Assembly (NCBI GenBank): GCA_947628305.1
Contig: CANQZG010000002.1
Location: forward strand, 1 to 64,000
Direction: 5' to 3'
Length of the DNA stretch: 64,000 bases
Source of the DNA: an uncultured Muribaculaceae bacterium
GTDB lineage: Bacteria > Bacteroidota > Bacteroidia > Bacteroidales > Muribaculaceae
The position numbers and the translations under genes were made by a program. Shown here in pieces: positions 16,210 through 24,775 of this stretch (position 1 is its first letter; each line of letters begins with the position of its first letter). Below the pieces are notes generated by a model. It saw only the letters and a program-made list of their open reading frames with translations, was not told the origin of the DNA and searched no databases.

Positions 16210-16239
16210 TGCATCCGATGTTTGTCGGATGCAAATATA
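16209..16239 (-). promoter_or_regulatory. Promoter overlapped by a perfect 10-bp inverted repeat (candidate operator)
   Basis: TTGCATCCGA (16209-16218) and TCGGATGCAA (16225-16234) are perfectly inverted around 6 bp. The minus-strand TATATTTG (-7 type) sits at 16232-16239, partly inside the right arm. The left arm touches the start codon. A protein bound here would cover the -7 region and the transcription start. Confidence 0.6.
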
Positions 16240-16286
16240 ATGAACCGATTTTTAATAGACGTAAAACTTGTTTTATGCCGATTAAA

Positions 16287-16326
16287 AATTTTTCTCATGA
16301 GAAAAATTAAACCAATCGATTGGTTT
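16287..16326. terminator. Two adjacent perfect palindromes at the end of the Crp/Fnr gene
   Basis: A 22-bp palindrome, AATTTTTCTCA and its complement (16287-16308), follows an 18-bp palindrome AAACCAATCGATTGGTTT (16309-16326) that contains the last codons of the regulator gene. On the minus strand the second hairpin is followed by T-rich sequence, fitting a terminator. The 18-bp one is GC-poor and could equally be a protein-binding site. Confidence 0.5.
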
Positions 16327-16885
16327 TCAGTCTTTTGCGTATGCGACTAAGATAAACCGGTGTCACCATCAGGTATGACGCGATTTCGCGCATCGTCACC
16401 GAGCCGATGATGACGGGATGCCGGTTTATCAGTTGCAGGTAACGCTCGGTGGGCGACATGCGGTAGTGGTCGAGGTACCGTTCATAGACTTCGCATGTGA
16501 GGTGGCAGAATATGTCGGACAGTTTCTGCTTCATATCGCTGTCTTTACTGAAGAACGCCTTTATCTCGTTGGCGCTGACAGTCATCACCTCGCTGTCGGT
16601 GCCTGCTGTTATCGACACTTCTGACGGTTGATTCTTGAACACATTGGTGAAGTGACACAGATAATCGTTGGGGAACGAGAAGCCCACAACGGCGTCATCG
16701 CCGTCAGATGTGACCGTGGTGTACTTGAAGTAGCCGCTGACGACCAGTCCGATGTCTTTGCATTGGTATCCTTCCTGTTGGAATCGCTCCCCACGGTTGT
16801 ATCGTCGCTTTGCCCCATGGGTGAGGATGAACTCCCGCATGAAACTGAAGTCATACATGTCGTTGTAACGGTTGAAGTGTGCCAT
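16307..16885 (-). CDS. Crp/Fnr-family transcriptional regulator
   Basis: 192 residues. A cyclic-nucleotide-binding-like beta barrel occupies about 10-125 (RRYNRGERFQQEGYQCKDIGLVVSGYFKYT...GFSFPNDYLCHF). A long dimer helix follows, then a compact winged helix with ITMREIASYLMVTPVYLSRIRKRLK as the recognition region. No cysteine cluster for an iron-sulfur centre is seen, so it is unlikely to be an oxygen-sensing FNR. The cAMP-contact residues of E. coli CRP are not conserved, as is usual for Bacteroidetes members, so the ligand is unknown. It is followed by 16892-17344 upstream, 6 bp away, in the same operon. Confidence 0.85.
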   Translation of the reverse strand: MAHFNRYNDMYDFSFMREFILTHGAKRRYNRGERFQQEGYQCKDIGLVVSGYFKYTTVTSDGDDAVVGFSFPNDYLCHFTNVFKNQPSEVSITAGTDSEVMTVSANEIKAFFSKDSDMKQKLSDIFCHLTCEVYERYLDHYRMSPTERYLQLINRHPVIIGSVTMREIASYLMVTPVYLSRIRKRLKTNRLV

Positions 16886-16891
16886 AGTTTC

Positions 16892-17344
16892 TTATTGAAG
16901 ATGTTTGGTAATATGGATGCCGGGGCGGTTATGAATGGTTGTCGCGGTGAACAATCCTGTCGTCTCGCTGTGATAGGAGATATGATAGCGTTCCTCGGCC
17001 ATGAAGTCGAGGGTGAAAGTGGCTGTGTCGGGGTACACGTCATCAGTGATTCTGCCCGGGACGATGCGTTCTTCGATTGTGATGTCAAATGCGATGACTG
17101 TAATGGCTATGCTCACCGCCCCGTCTTTGTTCACCCCCTCGATGCCATGGCGTATCAGGATGACCGTTCCGTCGTCGTTGCATGTCAGTTGGATTGATTT
17201 CTCCTCGAGACCACTATGGCTTAGTGCCCCGGGCTGCAGGATAGTCCGCGCCACCCCTTTGCGGGAGGGTTTTGAGGCAAAGGCGACGACAGCGGCGGCT
17301 ACCATTGCGGCAATGATGTAGAATTCAATTGAATTGAACGACAT
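16892..17344 (-). CDS. Small single-span membrane protein of unknown function
   Basis: 150 residues from the chosen start MSFNSIEFYIIAAMVAAAVVAFAS; an upstream ATG at 17386 adds 14 residues with no signal character. Residues 5-22 form one membrane helix. The remaining soluble part is a beta-sandwich-like domain (SIQLTCNDDGTVILIRHGIEG, TATFTLDFMAEERYHISYHS). No known family recognised. It precedes the Crp/Fnr gene by 6 bp on the same strand and is divergent from mscS, so it may be part of the regulator's operon and could be a partner or target. Confidence 0.6.
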   Translation of the reverse strand: MSFNSIEFYIIAAMVAAAVVAFASKPSRKGVARTILQPGALSHSGLEEKSIQLTCNDDGTVILIRHGIEGVNKDGAVSIAITVIAFDITIEERIVPGRITDDVYPDTATFTLDFMAEERYHISYHSETTGLFTATTIHNRPGIHITKHLQ

Positions 17345-17433
17345 GAATGCAAAGTTATGGATTTCTGAAACAGTTTCACTATACATTTTGTTAAAAAAGA
17401 AACAGAAGTCAAGATGACTTCACAGTTTCAACT

Positions 17434-18738
17434 ATGAATGTGCTTGAGATTATACCGTCCCACAAGTTTGCTGTTTGGCTTATGTCGTTTGTCGACATGA
17501 TTCTCGACAGGTTGGGGTTTGAGCGCGACCCTCGCATCGAGGAGGTGCTGTATGTGATTCTTATTGTCAGTGTCGCCATGGTCATTGGCTGGATTATAAG
17601 GCTCGTAATCCTGTACGGGGCGCGAAAGATTGTGTCGTTGCATCATACTGAATTTGTCGGACAGCTTCTTGAACGCAAGATTCTTTCAAAGTTCAGCCAC
17701 ATCATCCCTCCGCTGGTGATTCTGGCATTGATGCCTTTTGCATTTGTCAAGGGAGAGGCGTTGTTAGGTGTGTTTGAGAAATGCCTGGTGATATATACCA
17801 TTATAGTCGGTGTCGTGGCAATCAATGCTGTGATGGACTTCGTGTGGGTCAGGTATGACACCCATGAAAATACCCGCAACTTGCCGTTGCGAGGGATTCT
17901 TAATGTCGCCAAGGGCATCGTGTGGATAATCGCCGCGATTGTCGTAGGGTCGTTTATATTGGACAAGTCCCCGGCGGCTTTGTTGACCGGCCTTGGAGCG
18001 TTTGCCGCGGCGTTGATGTTGATTTTCAAGGACAGTATTCTTGGCTTTGTCGCCGGGATTCAACTTTCGCAGAACGACATGTTGCATGTCGGGGACTGGA
18101 TTGTCGTGCCCTCGACACCTGCCAACGGCATTGTCATCGATGTGTCTTTGTCCACGGTGAAAGTGCAGAATTTCGACAACACGATAGTCACGTGTCCACC
18201 CTATACATTGATTTCAGGCTCGTTTCAGAACTGGCGCGGGATGAGCGACAGCGGTTGTCGGCAGATTGCCCGTTCCGTTATCTTTGACATCGATTCCATC
18301 TCGGCGTGTGATGATGCAATGTTGGACAACGTCGTGGCTAAGTTCCCCGAGATGAAAGAGTTTGTCGAGCATTCACGTTCAGCCAAGTCAACGGTATATG
18401 ACCCGGGTAATGATGTTGTCAATGGGACTATAGACACTAATCTCGGGCTTTTCAGGGCTTATCTTTGCACATGGCTGTTGAACAATCCGGCGATACGCAA
18501 CGACCAACAGATGCTTGTGAGGGTGATGACCCCGACGGGCGAGGGGATGCCTGTGCAGGTGTGGTGTTACACGGCCACGACTTCGTTTGTGAAATATGAG
18601 GCAATACAGAGCGCGGTGTTCGAGCATATCGCCGCTGTCGCCCCAGTCTTCGGTCTAAGGATTTTCAACGAACCGGCCGGTTCGTCCACGACCTCGGTAC
18701 AGTTTATGAATCCGATTCCGCAGTCGGTTCAGAAATAA
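17434..18738 (+). CDS. MscS-family mechanosensitive ion channel
   Basis: 434 residues. Four to five hydrophobic helices precede the pore helix, where ALLTGLGAFAAALMLIFKDSILGFVAGIQLSQNDMLHVGDWI is the MscS signature, with glycine/alanine packing followed by the beta domain. The cytoplasmic beta and alpha/beta domains follow to about residue 425. It opens under membrane tension to release solutes in osmotic downshock. Larger than E. coli MscS (about 286 residues), with extra N-terminal helices of the YbdG/YnaI kind. Its last 10 bases overlap the convergent OMP gene. Confidence 0.92.
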   Translation: MNVLEIIPSHKFAVWLMSFVDMILDRLGFERDPRIEEVLYVILIVSVAMVIGWIIRLVILYGARKIVSLHHTEFVGQLLERKILSKFSHIIPPLVILALMPFAFVKGEALLGVFEKCLVIYTIIVGVVAINAVMDFVWVRYDTHENTRNLPLRGILNVAKGIVWIIAAIVVGSFILDKSPAALLTGLGAFAAALMLIFKDSILGFVAGIQLSQNDMLHVGDWIVVPSTPANGIVIDVSLSTVKVQNFDNTIVTCPPYTLISGSFQNWRGMSDSGCRQIARSVIFDIDSISACDDAMLDNVVAKFPEMKEFVEHSRSAKSTVYDPGNDVVNGTIDTNLGLFRAYLCTWLLNNPAIRNDQQMLVRVMTPTGEGMPVQVWCYTATTSFVKYEAIQSAVFEHIAAVAPVFGLRIFNEPAGSSTTSVQFMNPIPQSVQK

Positions 18739-19364
18739 CCGGCGAAATCAAGGAATATACCCTGTACCGGCTCACGCTTGAAGCGACGTGTCCCGGGGTC
18801 GAATGTGCGGTTGATGTCAAGGGTCGAGATAGAATATCCGATAGTGAACGAGACCGGGCCGAACGAGACAGTAGGCCCGACTGTCCCTCCGAACGATATG
18901 TTGTCGGCACGATAGACGACCTCGGTATAGTCTCGGCCATTGTAGTAGCCGGTGGTGTATTCATAGTTGGTGCCGAGCCTGACGTAACCACGGGCGGTAA
19001 GGCCGATTCCGAACTCTCCACGCCCAATCAGGCGCGGTGTGCGTAATATCACCGACGGCTCGACGTAAAATGACAACGGTGGCTCATATTCGTCATCGTA
19101 GTAATAATCACCGTAATAGTCATCATCCCACCATGAACCGATATTGCCAATAAACCCGCTGTCTGAAACATGGCTGAAATAGCCGATGCCACCCCCGATT
19201 CCCGCCCACGGGCAGAACATGTAGTGGTAGGACAACCCCAGGCTGTAGGTGTCGCCGTTAAAGTCGAGATTTAACCCGGCACGGTGCTTCACATCGTTCT
19301 GGGCCACGAGATTGTTGACCGATAAAATCAGCGACAAAAGCAATATGGCAAGCCTTATTGTCAT
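18729..19364 (-). CDS. Outer-membrane beta-barrel protein
   Basis: 211 residues from MTIRLAILLLSLILSVNNLVAQ, a good signal peptide; the in-frame ATG at 19385 lies inside the yebC terminator and is not used. The mature protein alternates hydrophobic and polar residues in strands (HRAGLNLDFNGDTYSLGLSYHYMF, GGTVGPTVSFGPVSFTIGYSIS) and ends in phenylalanine (FLDFAGYF), as outer-membrane proteins do. An acidic/tyrosine loop (WWDDDYYGDYYYDDEYEPP) at about 77-93 is probably extracellular and unusual in composition. An eight-stranded barrel is likely; no specific family claimed. Confidence 0.75.
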   Translation of the reverse strand: MTIRLAILLLSLILSVNNLVAQNDVKHRAGLNLDFNGDTYSLGLSYHYMFCPWAGIGGGIGYFSHVSDSGFIGNIGSWWDDDYYGDYYYDDEYEPPLSFYVEPSVILRTPRLIGRGEFGIGLTARGYVRLGTNYEYTTGYYNGRDYTEVVYRADNISFGGTVGPTVSFGPVSFTIGYSISTLDINRTFDPGTRRFKREPVQGIFLDFAGYF

Positions 19365-19375
19365 TTCTATGAAAA

Positions 19376-19411
19376 AAGGACGCACAGGGAAAAATTCGGC
19401 AGTGCGTCCTT
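19376..19411 (-). terminator. Rho-independent terminator of the yebC-type gene
   Basis: AAGGACGCAC (19376-19385) pairs with GTGCGTCCTT (19402-19411). On the minus strand a run of T follows at 19372-19377. Placed directly downstream of the YebC-type stop codon. Confidence 0.85.
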
Positions 19412-19418
19412 CTTATGA

Positions 19419-20135
19419 TTAGTCCTCTTTCATGTTGTGGAAGACGTTCTGGACATCCTCGTCTTCTTCAAATTTGTCAAGGAGTTTCTCGACGGCTGCG
19501 CGTTGTTCTTCGTTCACCTCCTTGAAATCGGTGGGGATGCGTTCAAACTCGGCACTCACGATTTCATATCCGTTCTCCTCCAGGTGTTTCTGGATGTTGG
19601 CAAATTCCTCGAATGCGCCGTAGAGCATAATTTCATCCTCGTCGGCCTCAAGTTCGTCAACGCCGTAATCAATCAATTCCAGTTCGAGGTCTTCAAGCGA
19701 GACACCTTCTTTAGGTTTGATTTTGAATACACTCTTATGGTCAAACAGGAACGACAGCGAGCCTTGAGTGCCAAGCGAGCCGCCGTGTTTGTTGAAATAG
19801 GAGCGGACATTGGCGACAGTGCGTGTGTTGTTGTCGGTAGCGGCTTCGACGACGATAGCGATGCCGTGTGGGCCGTATCCCTCGTACACGATTTCCTTGT
19901 AGTCGCCTGCGTCCTTGTCGGTCGCTTTCTTTATGGCGCGTTCAACAGTGTCCTTGGGCATGTTGGCGGCCTTGGCGTTCTGCATCAGCACGCGTAGGCG
20001 CGGGTTCATGTCAGGGTCGGGACCTCCGGCCTTGGCCGCGATGGTGATTTCCTTGCCTATGCGGGTGAATGTACGGGACATGTTGCCCCAGCGTTTGAGT
20101 TTTCTTGCTTTGCGGTATTCAAAAGCTCTTCCCAT
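19419..20135 (-). CDS. YebC/PmpR-family regulator or ribosome-associated factor
   Basis: 238 residues, the standard length. The N-terminal MGRAFEYRKARKLKRWGNMSRTFTRIGKEI is the family opening, followed by the AAKAGGPDPDMNPRL and YEGYGPHGIAIVVEAATDNNTRTVANVRSYFNKHGGSLG signatures and the acidic C-terminal part. Family members were described as DNA-binding regulators and more recently as factors easing ribosome stalling at proline stretches. It is 9 bp from the pheT stop on the same strand, so probably co-transcribed. Confidence 0.92.
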   Translation of the reverse strand: MGRAFEYRKARKLKRWGNMSRTFTRIGKEITIAAKAGGPDPDMNPRLRVLMQNAKAANMPKDTVERAIKKATDKDAGDYKEIVYEGYGPHGIAIVVEAATDNNTRTVANVRSYFNKHGGSLGTQGSLSFLFDHKSVFKIKPKEGVSLEDLELELIDYGVDELEADEDEIMLYGAFEEFANIQKHLEENGYEIVSAEFERIPTDFKEVNEEQRAAVEKLLDKFEEDEDVQNVFHNMKED

Positions 20136-20144
20136 GATTGTATA

Positions 20145-22610
20145 TTATCTTAGTTGTGCTGAAAGTTTTTTCTCAAGATTGGTGATTATTTTGTTCATCA
20201 CGGCTTCAATCTGTTTATCCTGAAGGGTCTTTTCGTCATCCTGGAGAGTGATTGCGACTGCGTAGGATTTTTTGCCTTCGGGCAGCTTGTCGCCCTGATA
20301 TACATCAAACAGTTCCACACCGCGCAACAGGCGTCGCTCGCTTTCGTTGATGACACTCTTGACCTGTTCCATTGTGACGGTGGAGTCGAGTAGCAGCGCG
20401 AGGTCGCGTTTGACAGGTAGGGTCTTCGGTAGCGGGGTGTATGTGACCTTGCGTTTCAGGGACAGTGACACGAGTGCATGCCAGTCAAGTTCGGCGGCGA
20501 ATACGTCCTGTTTGATGTCAAATTTCTTCAGTGTCTTTTTTGAAACTATGCCGAGAGAGCCGAGATATTTCCCTGAGCGTGTTGAAATCTCGATTGACGC
20601 ACCGAGGGTTTCGGTGTGACCGGTTGTCATCTTCAGTTCCCGTTCGGTTATGCCGAGACGTCGTAACACGTTTTCTACCGTGGCCTTCAGGTCATAGACG
20701 GTCGCTTTGTAGGTGGAGCGACTCCAGTTGCCTGTTATTATATCGCCGGTTATCCAGATTCCCAGACGTGATGATTCGCTGTAGGGAGCGAGGGGTGCTT
20801 CCTCGGTCGACATGGCCTGCGCGTTGAAGTCGTAGACATTGCCGAACTCATACATCATCAGACTGTCACACTTGCGGTTGATGTTATGGGCGAGTGATTC
20901 GAGTCCGCCGAACAGCAATGTGCGCCGCATCACACCGAGGTCGGAGCTTAACGGGTTGAGCAGCTTGACACATCCGGCGATGGGGTATTGCTCGCTGTCG
21001 GAATAGTAACTTTCGGCGGTCAGCGAGTTATTCATGATTTCATTGAACCCTGCGCCGGTGAGTTGTTCGCTGATAATGTGGCGCAGGTCGCATGCGCTGT
21101 CGGTGAATGTCTTGTAGGACAGCGATGAATGGACGGTGTCACCGATTTCGACATTGTTATAACCGTAGATTCTCAGCACGTCCTCGGTCACATCGCACGG
21201 ACGGGTAACATCGACACGATAGGTCGGCACTTTCAGGTCGACCTCACCGTCGCGTCTGCCGACAATCTCGATTTCAAGCGAACGCAGGATGTCATCATAG
21301 GTCTCCTGGGGGATTTCCTTGCCGATAAGGGCGTTGGCCTTGGCGTAATTGAATGTCACATCAAACGGCAGGATAGGGGTCGGATAGATGTCGACGGGTT
21401 CGCCGCATATTTCACCTCCGGCAAGTTCCTTGACGAGCAACGCTGCCAATTTGAGGGCGTACATCGTCCCGTTGGGGTCGATGCCACGTTCAAAGCGGAA
21501 CGACGAATCGGTCGATAATCCGTGGCGACGTGCAGTCTTGCGCACCCAGGTGGGATTGAAATAGGCACTCTCAAGGAACACCGATGTCGTTGCATCGGTC
21601 ACGCCTGAATCAAGACCGCCGAATACACCGGCGATACACATCGGTTCCTCGGTGTTGCATATCATCAGGTCATGGCTGTCAAGCTCACGCTCGACACCGT
21701 CAAGGGTCGTGAACTTACTCCCCTGTGAGGCCGGTTTGACTATGATTTTGCCTCCGGCGATTTTGTCGGCGTCAAATGAATGCAACGGCTGTCCTATGCC
21801 GTGAAGTATATAATTGGTGATGTCCACGATGTTGTTTATGGGGCGTTGGCCGATTGCCGTCAGGCGGTCTTTGAGCCATTTGGGACTCTCCGCTACCTTG
21901 ATGCCGCGTATTGTAACGCCGCAGTATCGCGGGCATGCCTCGGTGTTGTCCACTTCTACAACGATGCCGCCATCGTTGGTGTCGGTCTTGAAATCATCGA
22001 CCGAAGGCCGTTGTGCAGGGGCTTTGACGGCATGTTGCGCTGTCCATGCCGAGAGGTCACGGGCCACGCCGTAGTGCGACGCCGCATCGATGCGGTTAGG
22101 GGTCAGGTCAACCTCGAGTACATAGTCGGAGGTCAGGCCATAATATTCCGCTGCCGGAGTTCCAGGCTTCACCTCTTTATCAATGACAATGATGCCGTCA
22201 TGTGATGTGCCGACTCCGATTTCATCTTCGGCGCATATCATGCCGAACGATTCGACACCGCGTATCTTGGATTTTTTGATAACAAATTCCTTGTCGCCGT
22301 CATAAAGGACAGTGCCTACGGTGGCAACGACCACTGTCTGCCCTGCGGCCACATTGGGCGCACCGCACACTATCTGCGTCGCATTGCCATCGCCGAGGTC
22401 CACGGTCGTGATGTGGAGATGGTCGCTGTCGGGATGGTCAACGCATGTCAGCACTTTGCCGATGACAATGCCGCGAAGGCCACCGCGCACCGATTCCACC
22501 TCATCGACACCGCCTGTCTCAAGTCCTATGGAAGTGAGGGCTTCGGCGAGGGCCTCGGGGGAAAGGTCGAAATCGATGTATTGCTTTAGCCAGTTGTATG
22601 ATATATTCAT
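20145..22610 (-). CDS. pheT: Phenylalanyl-tRNA synthetase beta subunit
   Basis: 821 residues. Start 22610 (MNISYNWLKQYIDFD) is preferred over the longer frame, since a TAACTTTG element lies at 22645-22652 and family members begin here. In order: N-terminal domain; EMAP-like tRNA-binding domain (about 45-150); B3/B4 editing domain with TNDGGIVVEV...GVTIRGIKV and SSFRFERGID (roughly 210-400); B5; catalytic-like core; and a C-terminal ferredoxin-like anticodon-binding domain (about 725-820, KTLPVKRDLALLLD). It charges tRNA-Phe together with PheS, which is not in this window. Confidence 0.95.
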   Translation of the reverse strand: MNISYNWLKQYIDFDLSPEALAEALTSIGLETGGVDEVESVRGGLRGIVIGKVLTCVDHPDSDHLHITTVDLGDGNATQIVCGAPNVAAGQTVVVATVGTVLYDGDKEFVIKKSKIRGVESFGMICAEDEIGVGTSHDGIIVIDKEVKPGTPAAEYYGLTSDYVLEVDLTPNRIDAASHYGVARDLSAWTAQHAVKAPAQRPSVDDFKTDTNDGGIVVEVDNTEACPRYCGVTIRGIKVAESPKWLKDRLTAIGQRPINNIVDITNYILHGIGQPLHSFDADKIAGGKIIVKPASQGSKFTTLDGVERELDSHDLMICNTEEPMCIAGVFGGLDSGVTDATTSVFLESAYFNPTWVRKTARRHGLSTDSSFRFERGIDPNGTMYALKLAALLVKELAGGEICGEPVDIYPTPILPFDVTFNYAKANALIGKEIPQETYDDILRSLEIEIVGRRDGEVDLKVPTYRVDVTRPCDVTEDVLRIYGYNNVEIGDTVHSSLSYKTFTDSACDLRHIISEQLTGAGFNEIMNNSLTAESYYSDSEQYPIAGCVKLLNPLSSDLGVMRRTLLFGGLESLAHNINRKCDSLMMYEFGNVYDFNAQAMSTEEAPLAPYSESSRLGIWITGDIITGNWSRSTYKATVYDLKATVENVLRRLGITERELKMTTGHTETLGASIEISTRSGKYLGSLGIVSKKTLKKFDIKQDVFAAELDWHALVSLSLKRKVTYTPLPKTLPVKRDLALLLDSTVTMEQVKSVINESERRLLRGVELFDVYQGDKLPEGKKSYAVAITLQDDEKTLQDKQIEAVMNKIITNLEKKLSAQLR

Positions 22611-22644
22611 GATGAATAATGATTGTTTTTTCAGTTTAACCATG

Positions 22645-22652
22645 CAAAGTTA
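22645..22652 (-). promoter_or_regulatory. -7 promoter element of pheT
   Basis: TAACTTTG on the minus strand, 34 bp before the chosen pheT start. It faces the sialidase gene promoter about 42 bp away. Confidence 0.5.
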
Positions 22653-22693
22653 AGCATTTTAAGTAATATAGATAACATTCTGTATGATTTTTG

Positions 22694-22701
22694 TAACTTT
22701 G
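22694..22701 (+). promoter_or_regulatory. -7 promoter element of the sialidase gene
   Basis: TAACTTTG, ending 6 bp before the chosen ATG at 22708. This implies a very short or leaderless transcript, unless the true start is further downstream. No clear -33 box. Confidence 0.45.
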
Positions 22702-22707
22702 TGGACT

Positions 22708-24342
22708 ATGAAGTCATTGAAGTTTTTTGTTGGTATATCCTTGTCGGTTTTGTCTCTCATAGTCGTGATTCCCGCCGAAGGAGGGGTAGTGGCACATTCG
22801 CCACGGATACCGGTGCTCGTGGGAAAGAAGGTCAATCCTATGCAGAAAATCGAAATCATTCCCGGCGTTGACCCTCTGGAAATGACCGGGATGACAGTTG
22901 ACTTTACTGGGACAACCGATGTCGATGATATCGTGTCGGTCGGTATCTATATCGCCGGACGAGGTGAGTACTCACTGGGGGAATGTCTGGGTAAACGCAA
23001 GGTGAAAGGCCGTGGCGAGGTCAGGGTGGACATCCCCGGGATGGCGGTGGGGGACACGCTGCGTCTATGGGTGGCGGTGTCACTCCGCGACACCGTTGAC
23101 CTCAGTCATTGTGTCTCGGCCCATTGTCGGGAGTTACTGACAAAGGACGGTGCGGTGGGGATTGAACGCACCGGCGGTGAGTCCCATCGTGTGGGGGTCG
23201 CGCTGAGGCAGAAGCGGCAGGACGGTGTCGTCTCTTCCCGGATACCCGGACTCGCTACAGCCAATGACGGCACACTCCTCGCGATATTTGATGCGCGTCA
23301 TGACTCACGCCGGGACCTTCAGGGTGATATTGACATTGCGTTGCACCGAAGCACCGATGGCGGGATGACATGGAAGCCGATGCAGAGGATTATAGACATG
23401 GGGCAATGGGGCGGTCTCCCTGAAAAATATAACGGAGTCAGCGATGCCTGCATACTTGTCGACCGTAAAAATGGAGACGTTTATGTCGCCGGCCTCTGGA
23501 TGCACGGTGCATTGGATGGCGACGGAAAGTGGATAGAGGGTTTGACTGCCGACAGCACCTACTGGGTTCATCAATGGAAGGAACGTGGCTCTCAACCGGG
23601 CACGGGAGTGAAAGAGACATGTCAGTTTCTGATTGTCAAAAGCAGAGACAACGGGTTGACATGGAGTGCGCCACGCAACATAACAGCAGAGACCAAACGT
23701 CCTGAATGGTGGCTCTATGCACCGTCTCCTGGGCAGGGGATAACGCTTGGAGACGGAACACTCGTATTTCCGACCGAGGGACGCGACAAGGACGGGGTGA
23801 CGTTTTCAAATATAATGTATAGTCAAGACAACGGGGCGACATGGGTCGCATCGGAGCCGGCCTATGACGATGTGACCGAGTGCAACGCGGTTGAGCTTGA
23901 CGATGGGGCGATAATGCTGAACATGCGTGATAACCGCAACCGTAAAAGCGTTGAGGTGAACGGGCGTCGTGTCTGCATGACCCGGGACCTCGGCAAGACA
24001 TGGACGGAACATCCCACGTCGCGGAGTGCGCTTCGTGAGCCAGTTTGCATGGGCAGCCTTCACAGGCATCATTATGTTTCTTCTGACGGTCAGCCGTGCA
24101 GTGTGTTGCTGTTCTCCAACCCCGATAATCCTTTGGTGCGCCGTGACATGACACTGAAAGCGAGCTTTGACCGGGGAATGACCTGGCCGGTTGAAAATCA
24201 GGTGTTGTATGATGAAAGCAAGGGATGGGGATATTCAAGCATCACTTCAATCGACGAACACACCATCGGTATTCTATATGAAAGCGGATTGGCGAATATT
24301 GTGTTTATTGCGGTGGAACTTGATGAAATTGTCAAAAAATAG
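22708..24342 (+). CDS. nanH: Secreted exo-alpha-sialidase (GH33)
   Basis: 544 residues. Signal peptide MKSLKFFVGISLSVLSLIVVIPAEG, a beta-sandwich region to about 165, then the six-bladed sialidase propeller. The FRIP-type motif is SSRIPGLATANDGTLLAIFDARHD. Four Asp-boxes are visible: STDGGMTWK, SRDNGLTWS, SQDNGATWV and SFDRGMTW. A tyrosine/glutamate pair expected for the nucleophile is present near the C terminus (ESKGWGYSSI). It removes terminal sialic acid from host mucins. No sialic-acid uptake or NanAET gene is adjacent, so released sialic acid may be shared or handled elsewhere. Confidence 0.9.
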   Translation: MKSLKFFVGISLSVLSLIVVIPAEGGVVAHSPRIPVLVGKKVNPMQKIEIIPGVDPLEMTGMTVDFTGTTDVDDIVSVGIYIAGRGEYSLGECLGKRKVKGRGEVRVDIPGMAVGDTLRLWVAVSLRDTVDLSHCVSAHCRELLTKDGAVGIERTGGESHRVGVALRQKRQDGVVSSRIPGLATANDGTLLAIFDARHDSRRDLQGDIDIALHRSTDGGMTWKPMQRIIDMGQWGGLPEKYNGVSDACILVDRKNGDVYVAGLWMHGALDGDGKWIEGLTADSTYWVHQWKERGSQPGTGVKETCQFLIVKSRDNGLTWSAPRNITAETKRPEWWLYAPSPGQGITLGDGTLVFPTEGRDKDGVTFSNIMYSQDNGATWVASEPAYDDVTECNAVELDDGAIMLNMRDNRNRKSVEVNGRRVCMTRDLGKTWTEHPTSRSALREPVCMGSLHRHHYVSSDGQPCSVLLFSNPDNPLVRRDMTLKASFDRGMTWPVENQVLYDESKGWGYSSITSIDEHTIGILYESGLANIVFIAVELDEIVKK

Positions 24343-24350
24343 TAATTTTG
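24320..24350 (+). promoter_or_regulatory. Promoter of the lipoprotein operon
   Basis: TTG at 24320-24322, a 20-bp spacer and TAATTTTG at 24343-24350, which overlaps the region just after the sialidase stop. It indicates that the downstream genes have their own start. Confidence 0.6.
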
Positions 24351-24379
24351 CCGTGCGAACACCAATGAAAATTACCACG

Positions 24380-24775
24380 ATGAAATTGTGTAAGATACTC
24401 CTGTCCCTGTCGCTTCCCGTCATGTTGGCAGCATGCGGAGGCCTGTCGGACGAGGCCAAAAAGATGACGGGCAACTATTATATCCCTGAAATATCGGAGG
24501 AGACACCGCTCATGGAACTATCCAAGGACGGGAGTTGTGTCATAAGGGCCGTCAAACCGGGGGTGCTGACTTACAGTGTGCCGGGCAAATGGAATGTACT
24601 GCGTGACTCTCTGCTTATAGAACTTGACCCCGCCAAGGTGACATACGAGGGTGACAGCACAGTCATAGGTCATATCCCGTCCATGATTTCCAAGCGCATT
24701 GTTTCCTATAATGAGATTAATCTTGAGGTCGAGACCGATGGAATCGTATACTCCTATCACAGACGTAATGAGTAA
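24380..24775 (+). CDS. Small lipoprotein of unknown function
   Basis: 131 residues from MKLCKILLSLSLPVMLAACGG, whose LAAC lipobox and short n-region define a lipoprotein; an ATG at 24365 five codons upstream is an alternative. The mature domain of about 110 residues is beta-rich (GNYYIPEISEETPLMELSKDGSCVIR...), with the look of a small lipocalin or barrel-like domain as in DUF4488/DUF5004-type Bacteroidetes lipoproteins. Function unknown. It overlaps the next lipoprotein gene by 8 bp and probably shares its transcript. Confidence 0.7.
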   Translation: MKLCKILLSLSLPVMLAACGGLSDEAKKMTGNYYIPEISEETPLMELSKDGSCVIRAVKPGVLTYSVPGKWNVLRDSLLIELDPAKVTYEGDSTVIGHIPSMISKRIVSYNEINLEVETDGIVYSYHRRNE

